From positions 434,001 through 498,000 of the forward strand of contig NW_027480545.1 of assembly GCF_051401765.1 (NCBI RefSeq): a stretch of DNA of 64,000 nucleotides. Direction: 5' to 3'. This stretch comes from Calliopsis andreniformis. Its lineage: Eukaryota; Arthropoda; Insecta; Hymenoptera; Andrenidae. The notes beneath the pieces are model-generated. The model did no database searches and was not told the DNA's origin. It was given only the letters and a program-made list of their open reading frames with translations. The position numbers were made by a program, and so were the translations under genes. This document shows positions 35,321-49,257 of the stretch, one piece after another (the first letter of the stretch is position 1; each line of letters starts with the position of its first letter).

Positions 35321-38300
35321 TACTAAATCCTCAATCATCAATCCTCAATCTTCAGTACTTAATCCTCAATCATCAATCCTGAATCCTCAACACTAAAGCA
35401 TCAATCCTCAATTCTCAATACTCAATAGAACATCCTGAATTCTCAGGATTCAATACTCAAACCTCAAACCTCAAACCTCAGCCATCATCCTCAATCCTCA
35501 ATCCTGAATCGTCAATCCTCAACCTTCAATCCTCAACACTCAACCTTCAACCCTCAAACCTCAATCCTCAATCGTCAATCAGCAATCCTCAATCCTCAGT
35601 CATCAATCCTCAACCTTCAATACTCAATCCTCAATCCTCAATCCTCAATCCCCAAACCTCAATCCTCATTCCTCAAACCTCAATCCTCAAACCTCAGTCC
35701 TCATCCTCAATTCTCAATCCTCAATCCTAAAGCCACAATCCTCAACCGTCAGTCCTCGTCCTCAATCCTCAATCCTCAATCCTCAATCCTCATTCCTCAA
35801 ACCTCAATCCTCAATCCTCAATCCTTAATCCTCAATCTTCAATCCTCCATCAACAGTCCTCAATCTTCAATCCTCAATAATCAATCTTCAATCCTAGATC
35901 CTCAATCCCCAATCCTCAATCCTTAATCCTCTATCTTCAGTCCTCAATACTCAATCTTCAATCCTCAATCCTCAGTCCTCAATCCTCAATTCTGAATTCT
36001 CAATCCTGAATCCTCAATCTTCAGCCCTCAGTCCTCAACAATCAGTTGTCAATTCTCAATCCTCAATAGAATATCATCAATTCACAGTTTTCAATACTCA
36101 ATACTTAATCTGCAATCTTTAAATCTCTATCCACAAACACCAATTCTTATCACTCAACGCTCAACACTCAGTCCCCAATCCTCAATCTTCAATTCTCAAT
36201 CCTCAATACTCAATCCTCAATCCTCAATCCTCAATCCTCAATCTTCTATCCTCAAAACTCAATCTTCAATCCTCAATCCTCAATCCTCGATCCTCAATCC
36301 TCAATCCTCAATCGTCAATCTCCAATCCTGAATACTCAATCTTCAATCCTCAATCCTCAATCGCCAATCCTCAATCCTCATTCTTCAATCCTCAATACCC
36401 AATCCTCAATCTTCAATCCTCAATCCTCAATCCTCAACTCTCAATCCTCAATCCTCAATCCTCAGACCTCAGACATCAATGCTCAGCCCTCAGTCATCGT
36501 CCTCAATCCACAACCCTCAATCCTCAATCATCAATCTTCAATCATCAATATTCAATCTTCAGTCCTCAATCCTCAATCCTAAATCCTCAATGTTCAATCC
36601 GCAATACCCAATCCTCAATCTTCAATCCTCAATCCTCAAACCTCAATCCTCAATCCTCAATCCTCCATCCTCAATCCTCAATCCTCACTCCTCAAACACC
36701 AATCCTGGATCCTCAATCCTGAATCCTCAATCTTCAGACCTCAGTCCTCAACAATCAGTTGTCAATTCTCAATCCTCAATAGAATATCATCAATTCACAG
36801 TTTTCAATACTCAATACTCAAGCTGCAATCTTTAAATCTCTATCCACAAACACCAATTCCCATCACTCAACACACAGCACTCAGTCCCCAGTCCTCAATC
36901 TTCAATCCTCAATCCTCAATCCTCAATCCTCAATCCTCAATCCTCAATCCTCAATCCTCAATGCTCATTCTTCAATCCTCAATTCCCAATCCTCAATCTT
37001 CAATCCTCAATCCTCAATCCTCAACTCTCAATCCTCAATCCTCAATTCTCAGTCCTCAAACCTCAATCCTCATCCCTCAGCCCTCATCTTCAATCCTCAA
37101 TCCTCAATCCTCAATTCTCAATCTTCAATCCTCAATACTCAATCTTCAATCCTCAATCCTCAATTCTCAATCCTCAATACTCAATCCTCAATCGTCAATC
37201 CTCAATCCCCAATCCTCAATCTTCAATACTCAACCCTCAATCCTCAATCCACAATCCTCAATCTTCAATCCTCAATACTCAATCTTCAACCCTCAATCCT
37301 CAATCCTCAATCCTCAATCCTCGGTCCTCAATCCTCAATCTTCAATCCTCAATACTCAATCTTCAATCCTCAATCCTCAATCCTCAATCCTCAATCCTCA
37401 TTCTTCAATCCTCAATACCCAATCCTCAATCTTCAATCCTCAATACTCAATCCTCAATTCTCAATCCTCAATCCTCAATCCTCAATCCTGAATCCTCAAT
37501 CTTCAGACCTCAGTCCTCAACAATCAGCTGTCAATCCTCAATCCTCACTAGAATATCCTCAGTTCAGAGTTTTCCATACGCAATACTCAATCTGCAATCT
37601 TCATATCTCTACCCACAAACATCAATTCTCATCACTCAGCCATCAACCCTCAGTCCCCAATCCTCAATCTTCAATCGCCAATCCTCAATCCTCAATTATC
37701 AATCCTCAATCCTCAATCCTCAATCTTCAACCCTCAATACTCAACCTCCAATCCTCAAACCTCAATCCTCAATCCTCAATCTTCAATCCTCAATCCTCAA
37801 TCCTCAATCCTCAATGCTCATTCTTCAATCCTCAATACCCAATCCTCAATCTTCAATCCTCAATCCTCAATCCTCAACTCTCAATCCTCAATCCTCAATC
37901 CTCAGTCCTCAAACCTCAATCCTCAACCCTCAGCCCTCATATTCAATCCGCAATCCTCAATCCTCAGTTCTCAAACTTCAATCCTCAATACTCAATCTTC
38001 AATCCTCAATCCTCAATTCTCAATCCTCAATACTCAATCCTCAATCGCCAATCCTCAATCCCCAATCCTCAATCTTCAATACTCAATCCTCAATCCTCAA
38101 TCCTCAATCCTCAATCCTCAATCCTCATTCTTCAATCTTCAATCCTCAATCCTCAATCCTCAATCCTCAATCCTCAATCCTCAATCCTCAATCCTCAATC
38201 TTCAATCCTCAATACTCAATCTTCAATCCTCAATACTCGATCCTCAATCCTCAGTGCTCATTCTTCAATCCTCAATACCCAATCCTCAATCTTCAATCCT

Positions 38301-40930
38301 CAATCCTCAATCCTCAATTCTCAATCCTCTATCCTCAATCCTCAGACCTCAATCATCAATACTCAACCCTCAGTCCTCGTCCTGCATCCACAACCCTCAA
38401 TCCTCAATCCTCAACCTTCAATGATCAATATTCAATCTTCAATCCTCAATCCTCAATCCTCAATCCTCAATTCTCAATCCTCAATGTACAATCCTCAATA
38501 CCCAATCTTCAATCTTCAATCCTCGATCCACAATCCTCAATCCCCAATCCTCAATCCTCAATCCACAGTCCTCAAACCACAGTCCTGAATCCTCAATCCT
38601 GAATCCTCAATCTTCAGACCTCAGTCCTCAACAATCAGCTGTCAATCCTCAATCCTCACTAGAGTATCCTCAGTTCAGAGTTTTCCATACGCAATACTCA
38701 ATCTGCAATCTTCATATCTCTATCCACAAACATCAATTCTCATCACACAGCCGTCAACTCTCAGTCCCCAATCCTCAATCTTCAATCGTACATCCTCAAT
38801 CCTCAATTATCAATCCTCAATCTTCAATCCTCAATCTTCAACCCTCAATACTCAATCTTCAATCCTCAAACCTCAATCCTCAATCCTCAATCTTCAATCC
38901 TCAGTCCTCAATCCTCAATCCTCAATGCTCATTCTTCAATCCTCAATACCCAATCCTCAATCTTCAATCCTCAATCCTCAATCCTCAACTCTCAATCCTC
39001 AATCCTCAATCCTCAGTCCTCAAACCTCAATCCTCAACCCTCAGCTCTCATCTTCAATCCTCAATCCTCAATCCTTAATTCTCAATCTTCAATCCTCAAT
39101 ACTCAATCTTCAATCCTCAATCCTCAATTCTCAATCCTCAATACTCAATCCTCAATCGTCGATCCTCAATCCCCAATCCTCAATCTTCAATACTCAACCC
39201 TCAATCCTCAATCCACAATCCTCAATCTTCAATCCTCAATACTCAATCTTCAATCCTCAATCCTCAATCCTCAATCCTCATTCCTCAATCCTCGGTCCTC
39301 AATCCTCAATCTTCAATCCTCAATACTCAATCTTCAATCCTCAATCCTCAATCCTCAATCCTCATTCTTCAATCCTCAATACCCAATCCTCAATCTTCAA
39401 TCCTCAATCCTCAATCCTCAATTCTCAAACCTCAATCCTCAATCCTCAATCCTGAATCCTCAATCTTCAGACCTCAGTCCTCAACAATCAGCTGTCAATC
39501 CTCAATCCTCACTAGAATATCCTCAGTTCAGAGTTTTCCATACGCAATACTCAATCTGCAATCTTCATACCTCTACCCACAAACATCAATTCTCATCACT
39601 CAGCCATCAACCCTCAGTCCCCAATCCTCAATCTTCAATCGCCAATCCTCAATCCTCAATTATCAATCCTCAATCCTCAATCCTCAATCTTCAACCCTCA
39701 ATACTCAACCTCCAATCCTCAAACCTCAATCCTCAATCCTCAATCTTCAATCCTCAATCCTCAATCCTCAATCCTCAATGCTCATTCTTCAATCCTCAAT
39801 ACCCAATCCTCAATCTTCAATCCTCAATCCTCAATCCTCAACTCTCAATCCTCAATCCTCAATCCTCAGTCCTCAAACCTCAATCCTCAACCCTCAGCCC
39901 TCATATTCAATCCTCAATCCTCAATCCTCAGTTCTCAAACTTCAATCCTCAATACTCAATCTTCAATCCTCAATCCTCAATTCTCAATCCTCAATACTCA
40001 ATCCTCAATCGCCAATCCTCAATCCCCAATCCTCAATCTTCAATACTCAATCCTCAATCCTCAATCCTCAATCCTCAATCCTCAATCCTCATTCTTCAAT
40101 CTTCAATCCTCAATCCTCAATCCTCAATCTTCAACCCTCAATACTCAACCTCCAATCCTCAAACCTCAATCCTCAATCCTCAATCTTCAATCCTCAATCC
40201 TCAATCCTCAATCCTCAATGCTCATTCTTCAATCCTCAACACCAAATCCTCAATCTTCAATCCTCCATCCTCAATCCTCTATTCTCGATACTCAATCATC
40301 AATCCTCAGACCTCAAACATCAATACTCAACCCTCAGTCCTCGTCCTCAATCCACAACACTCAATCCTCAATCCTCAATCTTCAATCATCAATATTCAAT
40401 CTTCAATCTTAAATCCTCAATTCTCAATCCTCAATCCTCAATCCTCAGACCTCAGACATCAATGCTCAGCCCTCAGTCCTCGTCCTCAATCCACAACCCT
40501 CAATCCTCAATCATCAATCTTCAATCATCAATATTCAATCTTCAGTCCTCAATCCTCAATCCTAAATCCTCAATGTTCAATCCGCAATACCCAATCCTCA
40601 ATCTTCAATCCTCAATCCTCAAACCTCAATCCTCAGTCCTCAATCCTCAATCCTCAATCCTCAATCCTCACTCCTCAAACACCAATCCGGGATCCTCAAT
40701 CCTGAATCCTCAATCTTCAGACCTCAGTCCTCAACAATCAGTTGTCAATTCTCAATCCTCAATAGAATATAATCAATTCACAGTTCTCAATACTCAATAC
40801 TCAAGCTGCAATCTTTAAATCTCTATCCACAAACACCAATTCTCATCACTCAACACTCAGCACTCAGTCCCCAGTCCTCAATCTTCAATCCTCAATCCTC
40901 AATCCTCAATCCTCAATTCTCAATCCTCAA
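35321..40930 (+). repeat. 5,610-bp tandem duplication, copy 1
   Basis: Markers recur 5,610 bases to the right up to about 39.06 kb and 5,561 after 39.36 kb. The length equals 803 x 7 - 11, and I count eleven 6-base units inside. Internal sub-repeats are visible: the ATGCTCATTC marker lies at 36961, 37814, 38925 and 39778 (spacings 853, 1,111 and 853, each a multiple of 7 minus the number of 6-base units). Anchors lie near 36026, 36750, 37518, 38629, 39481 and 40732. Confidence 0.93.
35432..35449. repeat. B block inverted repeat, copy 11
   Basis: Perfect arms. It lies near the left end of the first 5.6-kb duplication copy. Confidence 0.85.
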
Positions 40931-41041
40931 TACTAAATCCTCAATCATCAATCCTCAATCTTCAGTACTTAATCCTCAATCATCAATCCTGAATCCTCAA
41001 CACTAAAGCATCAATCCTCAATTCTCAATACTCAATAGAAC

Positions 41042-41059
41042 ATCCTGAATTCTCAGGAT
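41042..41059. repeat. B block inverted repeat, copy 12
   Basis: Perfect arms. It is the counterpart of copy 11, exactly 5,610 bases to the right. Confidence 0.85.
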
Positions 41060-44000
41060 TCAATACTCAAACCTCAAACCTCAAACCTCAGCCATCATCC
41101 TCAATCCTCAATCCTGAATCGTCAATCCTCAACCTTCAATCCTCAACACTCAACCTTCAACCCTCAAACCTCAATCCTCAATCGTCAATCAGCAATCCTC
41201 AATCCTCAGTCATCAATCCTCAACCTTCAATACTCAATCCTCAATCCTCAATCCTCAATCCCCAAACCTCAATCCTCATTCCTCAAACCTCAATCCTCAA
41301 ACCTCAGTCCTCATCCTCAATTCTCAATCCTCAATCCTAAAGCCACAATCCTCAACCGTCAGTCCTCGTCCTCAATCCTCAATCCTCAATCCTCAATCCT
41401 CATTCCTCAAACCTCAATCCTCAATCCTCAATCCTTAATCCTCAATCTTCAATCCTCCATCAACAGTCCTCAATCTTCAATCCTCAATAATCAATCTTCA
41501 ATCCTAGATCCTCAATCCCCAATCCTCAATCCTTAATCCTCTATCTTCAGTCCTCAATACTCAATCTTCAATCCTCAATCCTCAGTCCTCAATCCTCAAT
41601 TCTGAATTCTCAATCCTGAATCCTCAATCTTCAGCCCTCAGTCCTCAACAATCAGTTGTCAATTCTCAATCCTCAATAGAATATCATCAATTCACAGTTT
41701 TCAATACTCAATACTTAATCTGCAATCTTTAAATCTCTATCCACAAACACCAATTCTTATCACTCAACGCTCAACACTCAGTCCCCAATCCTCAATCTTC
41801 AATTCTCAATCCTCAATACTCAATCCTCAATCCTCAATCCTCAATCCTCAATCTTCTATCCTCAAAACTCAATCTTCAATCCTCAATCCTCAATCCTCGA
41901 TCCTCAATCCTCAATCCTCAATCGTCAATCTCCAATCCTGAATACTCAATCTTCAATCCTCAATCCTCAATCGCCAATCCTCAATCCTCATTCTTCAATC
42001 CTCAATACCCAATCCTCAATCTTCAATCCTCAATCCTCAATCCTCAACTCTCAATCCTCAATCCTCAATCCTCAGACCTCAGACATCAATGCTCAGCCCT
42101 CAGTCATCGTCCTCAATCCACAACCCTCAATCCTCAATCATCAATCTTCAATCATCAATATTCAATCTTCAGTCCTCAATCCTCAATCCTAAATCCTCAA
42201 TGTTCAATCCGCAATACCCAATCCTCAATCTTCAATCCTCAATCCTCAAACCTCAATCCTCAATCCTCAATCCTCCATCCTCAATCCTCAATCCTCACTC
42301 CTCAAACACCAATCCTGGATCCTCAATCCTGAATCCTCAATCTTCAGACCTCAGTCCTCAACAATCAGTTGTCAATTCTCAATCCTCAATAGAATATCAT
42401 CAATTCACAGTTTTCAATACTCAATACTCAAGCTGCAATCTTTAAATCTCTATCCACAAACACCAATTCCCATCACTCAACACACAGCACTCAGTCCCCA
42501 GTCCTCAATCTTCAATCCTCAATCCTCAATCCTCAATCCTCAATCCTCAATCCTCAATCCTCAATCCTCAATGCTCATTCTTCAATCCTCAATTCCCAAT
42601 CCTCAATCTTCAATCCTCAATCCTCAATCCTCAACTCTCAATCCTCAATCCTCAATTCTCAGTCCTCAAACCTCAATCCTCATCCCTCAGCCCTCATCTT
42701 CAATCCTCAATCCTCAATCCTCAATTCTCAATCTTCAATCCTCAATACTCAATCTTCAATCCTCAATCCTCAATTCTCAATCCTCAATACTCAATCCTCA
42801 ATCGTCAATCCTCAATCCCCAATCCTCAATCTTCAATACTCAACCCTCAATCCTCAATCCACAATCCTCAATCTTCAATCCTCAATACTCAATCTTCAAC
42901 CCTCAATCCTCAATCCTCAATCCTCAATCCTCGGTCCTCAATCCTCAATCTTCAATCCTCAATACTCAATCTTCAATCCTCAATCCTCAATCCTCAATCC
43001 TCAATCCTCATTCTTCAATCCTCAATACCCAATCCTCAATCTTCAATCCTCAATACTCAATCCTCAATTCTCAATCCTCAATCCTCAATCCTCAATCCTG
43101 AATCCTCAATCTTCAGACCTCAGTCCTCAACAATCAGCTGTCAATCCTCAATCCTCACTAGAATATCCTCAGTTCAGAGTTTTCCATACGCAATACTCAA
43201 TCTGCAATCTTCATATCTCTACCCACAAACATCAATTCTCATCACTCAGCCATCAACCCTCAGTCCCCAATCCTCAATCTTCAATCGCCAATCCTCAATC
43301 CTCAATTATCAATCCTCAATCCTCAATCCTCAATCTTCAACCCTCAATACTCAACCTCCAATCCTCAAACCTCAATCCTCAATCCTCAATCTTCAATCCT
43401 CAATCCTCAATCCTCAATCCTCAATGCTCATTCTTCAATCCTCAATACCCAATCCTCAATCTTCAATCCTCAATCCTCAATCCTCAACTCTCAATCCTCA
43501 ATCCTCAATCCTCAGTCCTCAAACCTCAATCCTCAACCCTCAGCCCTCATATTCAATCCGCAATCCTCAATCCTCAGTTCTCAAACTTCAATCCTCAATA
43601 CTCAATCTTCAATCCTCAATCCTCAATTCTCAATCCTCAATACTCAATCCTCAATCGCCAATCCTCAATCCCCAATCCTCAATCTTCAATACTCAATCCT
43701 CAATCCTCAATCCTCAATCCTCAATCCTCAATCCTCATTCTTCAATCTTCAATCCTCAATCCTCAATCCTCAATCCTCAATCCTCAATCCTCAATCCTCA
43801 ATCCTCAATCTTCAATCCTCAATACTCAATCTTCAATCCTCAATACTCGATCCTCAATCCTCAGTGCTCATTCTTCAATCCTCAATACCCAATCCTCAAT
43901 CTTCAATCCTCAATCCTCAATCCTCAATTCTCAATCCTCTATCCTCAATCCTCAGACCTCAATCATCAATACTCAACCCTCAGTCCTCGTCCTGCATCCA

Positions 44001-44534
44001 CAACCCTCAATCCTCAATCCTCAACCTTCAATGATCAATATTCAATCTTCAATCCTCAATCCTCAATCCTCAATCCTCAATTCTCAATCCTCAATGTACA
44101 ATCCTCAATACCCAATCTTCAATCTTCAATCCTCGATCCACAATCCTCAATCCCCAATCCTCAATCCTCAATCCACAGTCCTCAAACCACAGTCCTGAAT
44201 CCTCAATCCTGAATCCTCAATCTTCAGACCTCAGTCCTCAACAATCAGCTGTCAATCCTCAATCCTCACTAGAGTATCCTCAGTTCAGAGTTTTCCATAC
44301 GCAATACTCAATCTGCAATCTTCATATCTCTATCCACAAACATCAATTCTCATCACACAGCCGTCAACTCTCAGTCCCCAATCCTCAATCTTCAATCGTA
44401 CATCCTCAATCCTCAATTATCAATCCTCAATCTTCAATCCTCAATCTTCAACCCTCAATACTCAATCTTCAATCCTCAAACCTCAATCCTCAATCCTCAA
44501 TCTTCAATCCTCAGTCCTCAATCCTCAATCCTCA

Positions 44535-46379
44535 ATGCTCATTCTTCAATCCTCAATACCCAATCCTCAATCTTCAATCCTCAATCCTCAATCCTCAACT
44601 CTCAATCCTCAATCCTCAATCCTCAGTCCTCAAACCTCAATCCTCAACCCTCAGCTCTCATCTTCAATCCTCAATCCTCAATTCTCAATCCTCAATACTC
44701 AATCCTCAATCGTCGATCCTCAATCCCCAATCCTCAATCTTCAATACTCAACCCTCAATCCTCAATCCACAATCCTCAATCTTCAATCCTCAATACTCAA
44801 TCTTCAATCCTCAATCCTCAATCCTCAATCCTCATTCCTCAATCCTCGGTCCTCAATCCTCAATCTTCAATCCTCAATACTCAATCTTCAATCCTCAATC
44901 CTCAATCCTCAATCCTCAATCCTCATTCTTCAATCCTCAATACCCAATCCTCAATCTTCAATCCTCAATCCTCAATCCTCAATTCTCAAACCTCAATCCT
45001 CAATCCTCAATCCTGAATCCTCAATCTTCAGACCTCAGTCCTCAACAATCAGCTGTCAATCCTCAATCCTCACTAGAATATCCTCAGTTCAGAGTTTTCC
45101 ATACGCAATACTCAATCTGCAATCTTCATACCTCTACCCACAAACATCAATTCTCATCACTCAGCCATCAACCCTCAGTCCCCAATCCTCAATCTTCAAT
45201 CGCCAATCCTCAATCCTCAATTATCAATCCTCAATCCTCAATCCTCAATCTTCAACCCTCAATACTCAACCTCCAATCCTCAAACCTCAATCCTCAATCC
45301 TCAATCTTCAATCCTCAATCCTCAATCCTCAATCCTCAATGCTCATTCTTCAATCCTCAATACCCAATCCTCAATCTTCAATCCTCAATCCTCAATCCTC
45401 AACTCTCAATCCTCAATCCTCAATCCTCAGTCCTCAAACCTCAATCCTCAACCCTCAGCCCTCATATTCAATCCTCAATCCTCAATCCTCAGTTCTCAAA
45501 CTTCAATCCTCAATACTCAATCTTCAATCCTCAATCCTCAATTCTCAATCCTCAATACTCAATCCTCAATCGCCAATCCTCAATCCCCAATCCTCAATCT
45601 TCAATACTCAATCCTCAATCCTCAATCCTCAATCCTCAATCCTCAATCCTCATTCTTCAATCTTCAATCCTCAATCCTCAATCCTCAATCTTCAACCCTC
45701 AATACTCAACCTCCAATCCTCAAACCTCAATCCTCAATCCTCAATCTTCAATCCTCAATCCTCAATCCTCAATCCTCAATGCTCATTCTTCAATCCTCAA
45801 CACCAAATCCTCAATCTTCAATCCTCCATCCTCAATCCTCTATTCTCGATACTCAATCATCAATCCTCAGACCTCAAACATCAATACTCAACCCTCAGTC
45901 CTCGTCCTCAATCCACAACACTCAATCCTCAATCCTCAATCTTCAATCATCAATATTCAATCTTCAATCTTAAATCCTCAATTCTCAATCCTCAATCCTC
46001 AATCCTCAGACCTCAGACATCAATGCTCAGCCCTCAGTCCTCGTCCTCAATCCACAACCCTCAATCCTCAATCATCAATCTTCAATCATCAATATTCAAT
46101 CTTCAGTCCTCAATCCTCAATCCTAAATCCTCAATGTTCAATCCGCAATACCCAATCCTCAATCTTCAATCCTCAATCCTCAAACCTCAATCCTCAGTCC
46201 TCAATCCTCAATCCTCAATCCTCAATCCTCACTCCTCAAACACCAATCCGGGATCCTCAATCCTGAATCCTCAATCTTCAGACCTCAGTCCTCAACAATC
46301 AGTTGTCAATTCTCAATCCTCAATAGAATATAATCAATTCACAGTTCTCAATACTCAATACTCAAGCTGCAATCTTTAA
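44535..46379 (+). other. Open frame of 614 codons, judged non-coding
   Basis: It begins at an ATG in CTCAATGCTC and ends at the TAA of an A3 anchor. Its length comes from the 56-bp loss in the second 5.6-kb copy; the matching place in the first copy (38925) is open for only 176 codons. The product would be a low-complexity S/I/L/N/P/Q polypeptide without recognisable domains. The same heptapeptide occurs in all + frames. Confidence 0.83.
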
Positions 46380-48639
46380 ATCTCTATCCACAAACACCAA
46401 TTCTCATCACTCAACACTCAGCACTCAGTCCCCAGTCCTCAATCTTCAATCCTCAATCCTCAATCCTCAATCCTCAATTCTCAATCCTCAATCTTCAGTC
46501 CTGAGTCCTCAAACCTCAATCTTCAACCCTCAGCCCTCATCCTCAATCCTCAATCCTCAATCCTCAATCCTCAACCCTCAATCTTCAATCCTCAATACTG
46601 AATCTTCAATCCTCAATCCTCAATCCTCAATCATCAATATTCAATCTTCAATCCTCAATCCTCAATCCTCAGTCCTCAATCCTCAATCCTCAACCCTCAG
46701 CCCTCATATTCAATCCTCAATCCTCAATCCTCAATTCTCATTCTTCAATCCTCAATACTCAATCTTCAATCCTCAATCCTCAATTCTCAATCCTCAATAC
46801 TCAATCCTCAATCGTCAATCCTCAATCGCCAATCCTCAATCTTCAATACTCAATCCTCAATCCTCAATCCTGAATCCTCAATCCTCAATCCTCATTCTTC
46901 AATCCTCAATACCCAATCCTCAATCTTCAATCCTCAATCCTCAATCCTCAATTCTCAATCCTCAATCCTCAATCCTCAGACCTCAGACATCAATGCTCAG
47001 CCCTCAGTCCTCGTCCTCAATCCACAACCCTCAATCCTCAATCATCAATCTTCAATCATCAATATTCAATCTTCAGTCCTCAATCCTCAATCCTAAATCC
47101 TCAATGTTCAATCCGCAATACCCAATCCTCAATCTTCAATCCTCAATCCTCAAACCTCAATCCTCAATCCTCAATCCTCAATCCTCAATCCTCAATCCTC
47201 ACTCCTCAAACAGCAATCCTGGATCCTCAATCCTGAATCCTCAATCTTCAGACCTCAGTCCTCAACAATCAGTTGTCAGTTCTCAATCCTCAATAGAATA
47301 TAATCAATTCACAGTTTTCAATACTCAATACTCAAGCTGCAATCTTTAAATCTCTATCCACAAACACCAATTCTCATCACTCAACACTCAGCACTCAGTC
47401 CCCAGTCCTCAATCTTCAATCCTCAATACACAATCCTCAATCCTCAATCCTCAATCCTCAATCCTCAACTCTCAATCCTCAATCCTCAATCCTCAGTCCT
47501 CAAACCTCAATCCTCAACCCTCAATACTCAATCTTCAATCCTCAATCCTCAATGCTCAATCCTCAACCCTCAATCCTCGGTCCTCAATCCTCAACCTTCA
47601 ATCCTCAACACTCAATCTTCAATCCTCAATCCTCAATCCTCAATCCTCAATCCTCATTCTTCAATCCTCAATACCCAATTCTCAATCTTCAATCCTCAAT
47701 CCTCAATCCTCAGTCCTCAAAACTCAATTCTGAATCCTCAATCCTGAATCGTCAATCTTCAGCCCTCAGTCCTCAACAATCAGTTGTCAATTCTGAATCC
47801 TCAATAGAATATCCTCAATTCACAGTTCTCAATACTCAATGCTCAACCTGCAATCTTCAAACTTCTATCCACAAACACCAATTCTCATCACTCAACCCTC
47901 AACACTCAGTCCACAATGTTCAATCCTCAATCCTCAATCCACAATCCTCAATCCTCAATCATCAATCTTCAATCTTCAATACTCAATCTTCAATCCTCAT
48001 TCATCAATCCTCAATCCTCAATCCTCATTCTTCAATCCTCAATACCCAATCCTCAATCTTCAATCCTCAATCCCCAGTCCTCAATCTTCAATCCTCAATG
48101 CTCCATCCTCAATCCTCAATCTTCAATCTTCAATCATCAATACTCAATCTTCAATCCTCAATCCTCATTCCTCAATCCTCAATCCTCAATCCTCAACCCT
48201 CAATCTTCAATCCTCAATATTCAATCTTCAACCCTCAATCCTCAATCATCAATCCTCAATCCTCATTCTTCAATCCTCAACACCAAATCCTCAATCTTCA
48301 ATCCTCAATCCTCAATCCTCTATTCTCAATCCTCAATCCTCAATCCTCAGACCTCAAACATCAATACTCAACCCTCAGTCCTCGTCCTCAATACACAACC
48401 CTCAATCCTCAATACTCAATCTTCAATCATCAATATTCAATCTTCAATCCTCAATCCTCAATCCTCAGTCCTCAAACCTCAAATCTGAATCCTCAATCCT
48501 GAATCCTCAATCTTCAGCCCTCAGTCTTCAACAATCAGTTGTCAATCCTCAATCCTCAATCCTCAATCCTCAATCCTCAATCCCCAATCCTCAATCCTCA
48601 ATCTTCAATCCTCAATACTCAATCTTCAATCCTCAATCC
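45762..48639 (+). repeat. 2,878-bp tandem unit, copy 1
   Basis: Markers recur at +2,878: S modules (46023/48901 and 46993/49871), truncated anchor (48528/51406), A1 anchor (47774/50652) and A3 anchors (46293/49171 and 47263/50141). The length equals 412 x 7 - 6, matching six 6-base units inside. Its left end overlaps the end of the second 5.6-kb copy, so the 2,878-bp expansion used sequence already present there. Left edge approximate. Confidence 0.9.
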
Positions 48640-49257
48640 TCAATCCTCAATCCTCAATCCTCATTCTTCAATCCTCAACACCAAATCCTCAATCTTCAAT
48701 CCTCCATCCTCAATCCTCTATTCTCGATACTCAATCATCAATCCTCAGACCTCAAACATCAATACTCAACCCTCAGTCCTCGTCCTCAATCCACAACACT
48801 CAATCCTCAATCCTCAATCTTCAATCATCAATATTCAATCTTCAATCTTAAATCCTCAATTCTCAATCCTCAATCCTCAATCCTCAGACCTCAGACATCA
48901 ATGCTCAGCCCTCAGTCCTCGTCCTCAATCCACAACCCTCAATCCTCAATCATCAATCTTCAATCATCAATATTCAATCTTCAGTCCTCAATCCTCAATC
49001 CTAAATCCTCAATGTTCAATCCGCAATACCCAATCCTCAATCTTCAATCCTCAATCCTCAAACCTCAATCCTCAGTCCTCAATCCTCAATCCTCAATCCT
49101 CAATCCTCACTCCTCAAACACCAATCCGGGATCCTCAATCCTGAATCCTCAATCTTCAGACCTCAGTCCTCAACAATCAGTTGTCAATTCTCAATCCTCA
49201 ATAGAATATAATCAATTCACAGTTTTCAATACTCAATACTCAAGCTGCAATCTTTAA
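47839..49257 (+). other. Open frame of 472 codons, copy 1, judged non-coding
   Basis: It begins at an ATG in an A1 anchor (TCAATGCTCAACC) and ends at the TAA of an A3 anchor. An equal-length frame is found 2,878 bases to the right, because the DNA is duplicated. Two other long frames overlap it on the same strand, as expected for a 7-base repeat and not for a gene. Confidence 0.83.

Larger units (their letters stand above)
40931..46490 (+). repeat. 5,610-bp tandem duplication, copy 2 (about 5,560 bp)
   Basis: This second copy abuts the first: both run through TCTCAATCCTCAAT and then split, copy 1 into CTAAATCC (the start of copy 2) and copy 2 into CTTCAGTCC. Copy 2 has lost 8 units (56 bp) near 44,670-44,690 and gained one unit (7 bp) near 44,920, giving the net 49-bp shortening. 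Otherwise the stretches I compared were identical. The loss joined two open frames into the 614-codon frame at 44535. Confidence 0.93.

Noticed and set aside
14745..46490. Treating the multi-kb near-identical pairs simply as assembly errors
   Set aside because: Not accepted as a conclusion: pairs at 23.8/28.8 kb and 45.8/48.6 kb carry single-base differences, and the 5.6-kb pair differs by unit losses and gains, which points to real copies. The 3,919-bp pair, with no difference seen, remains open.
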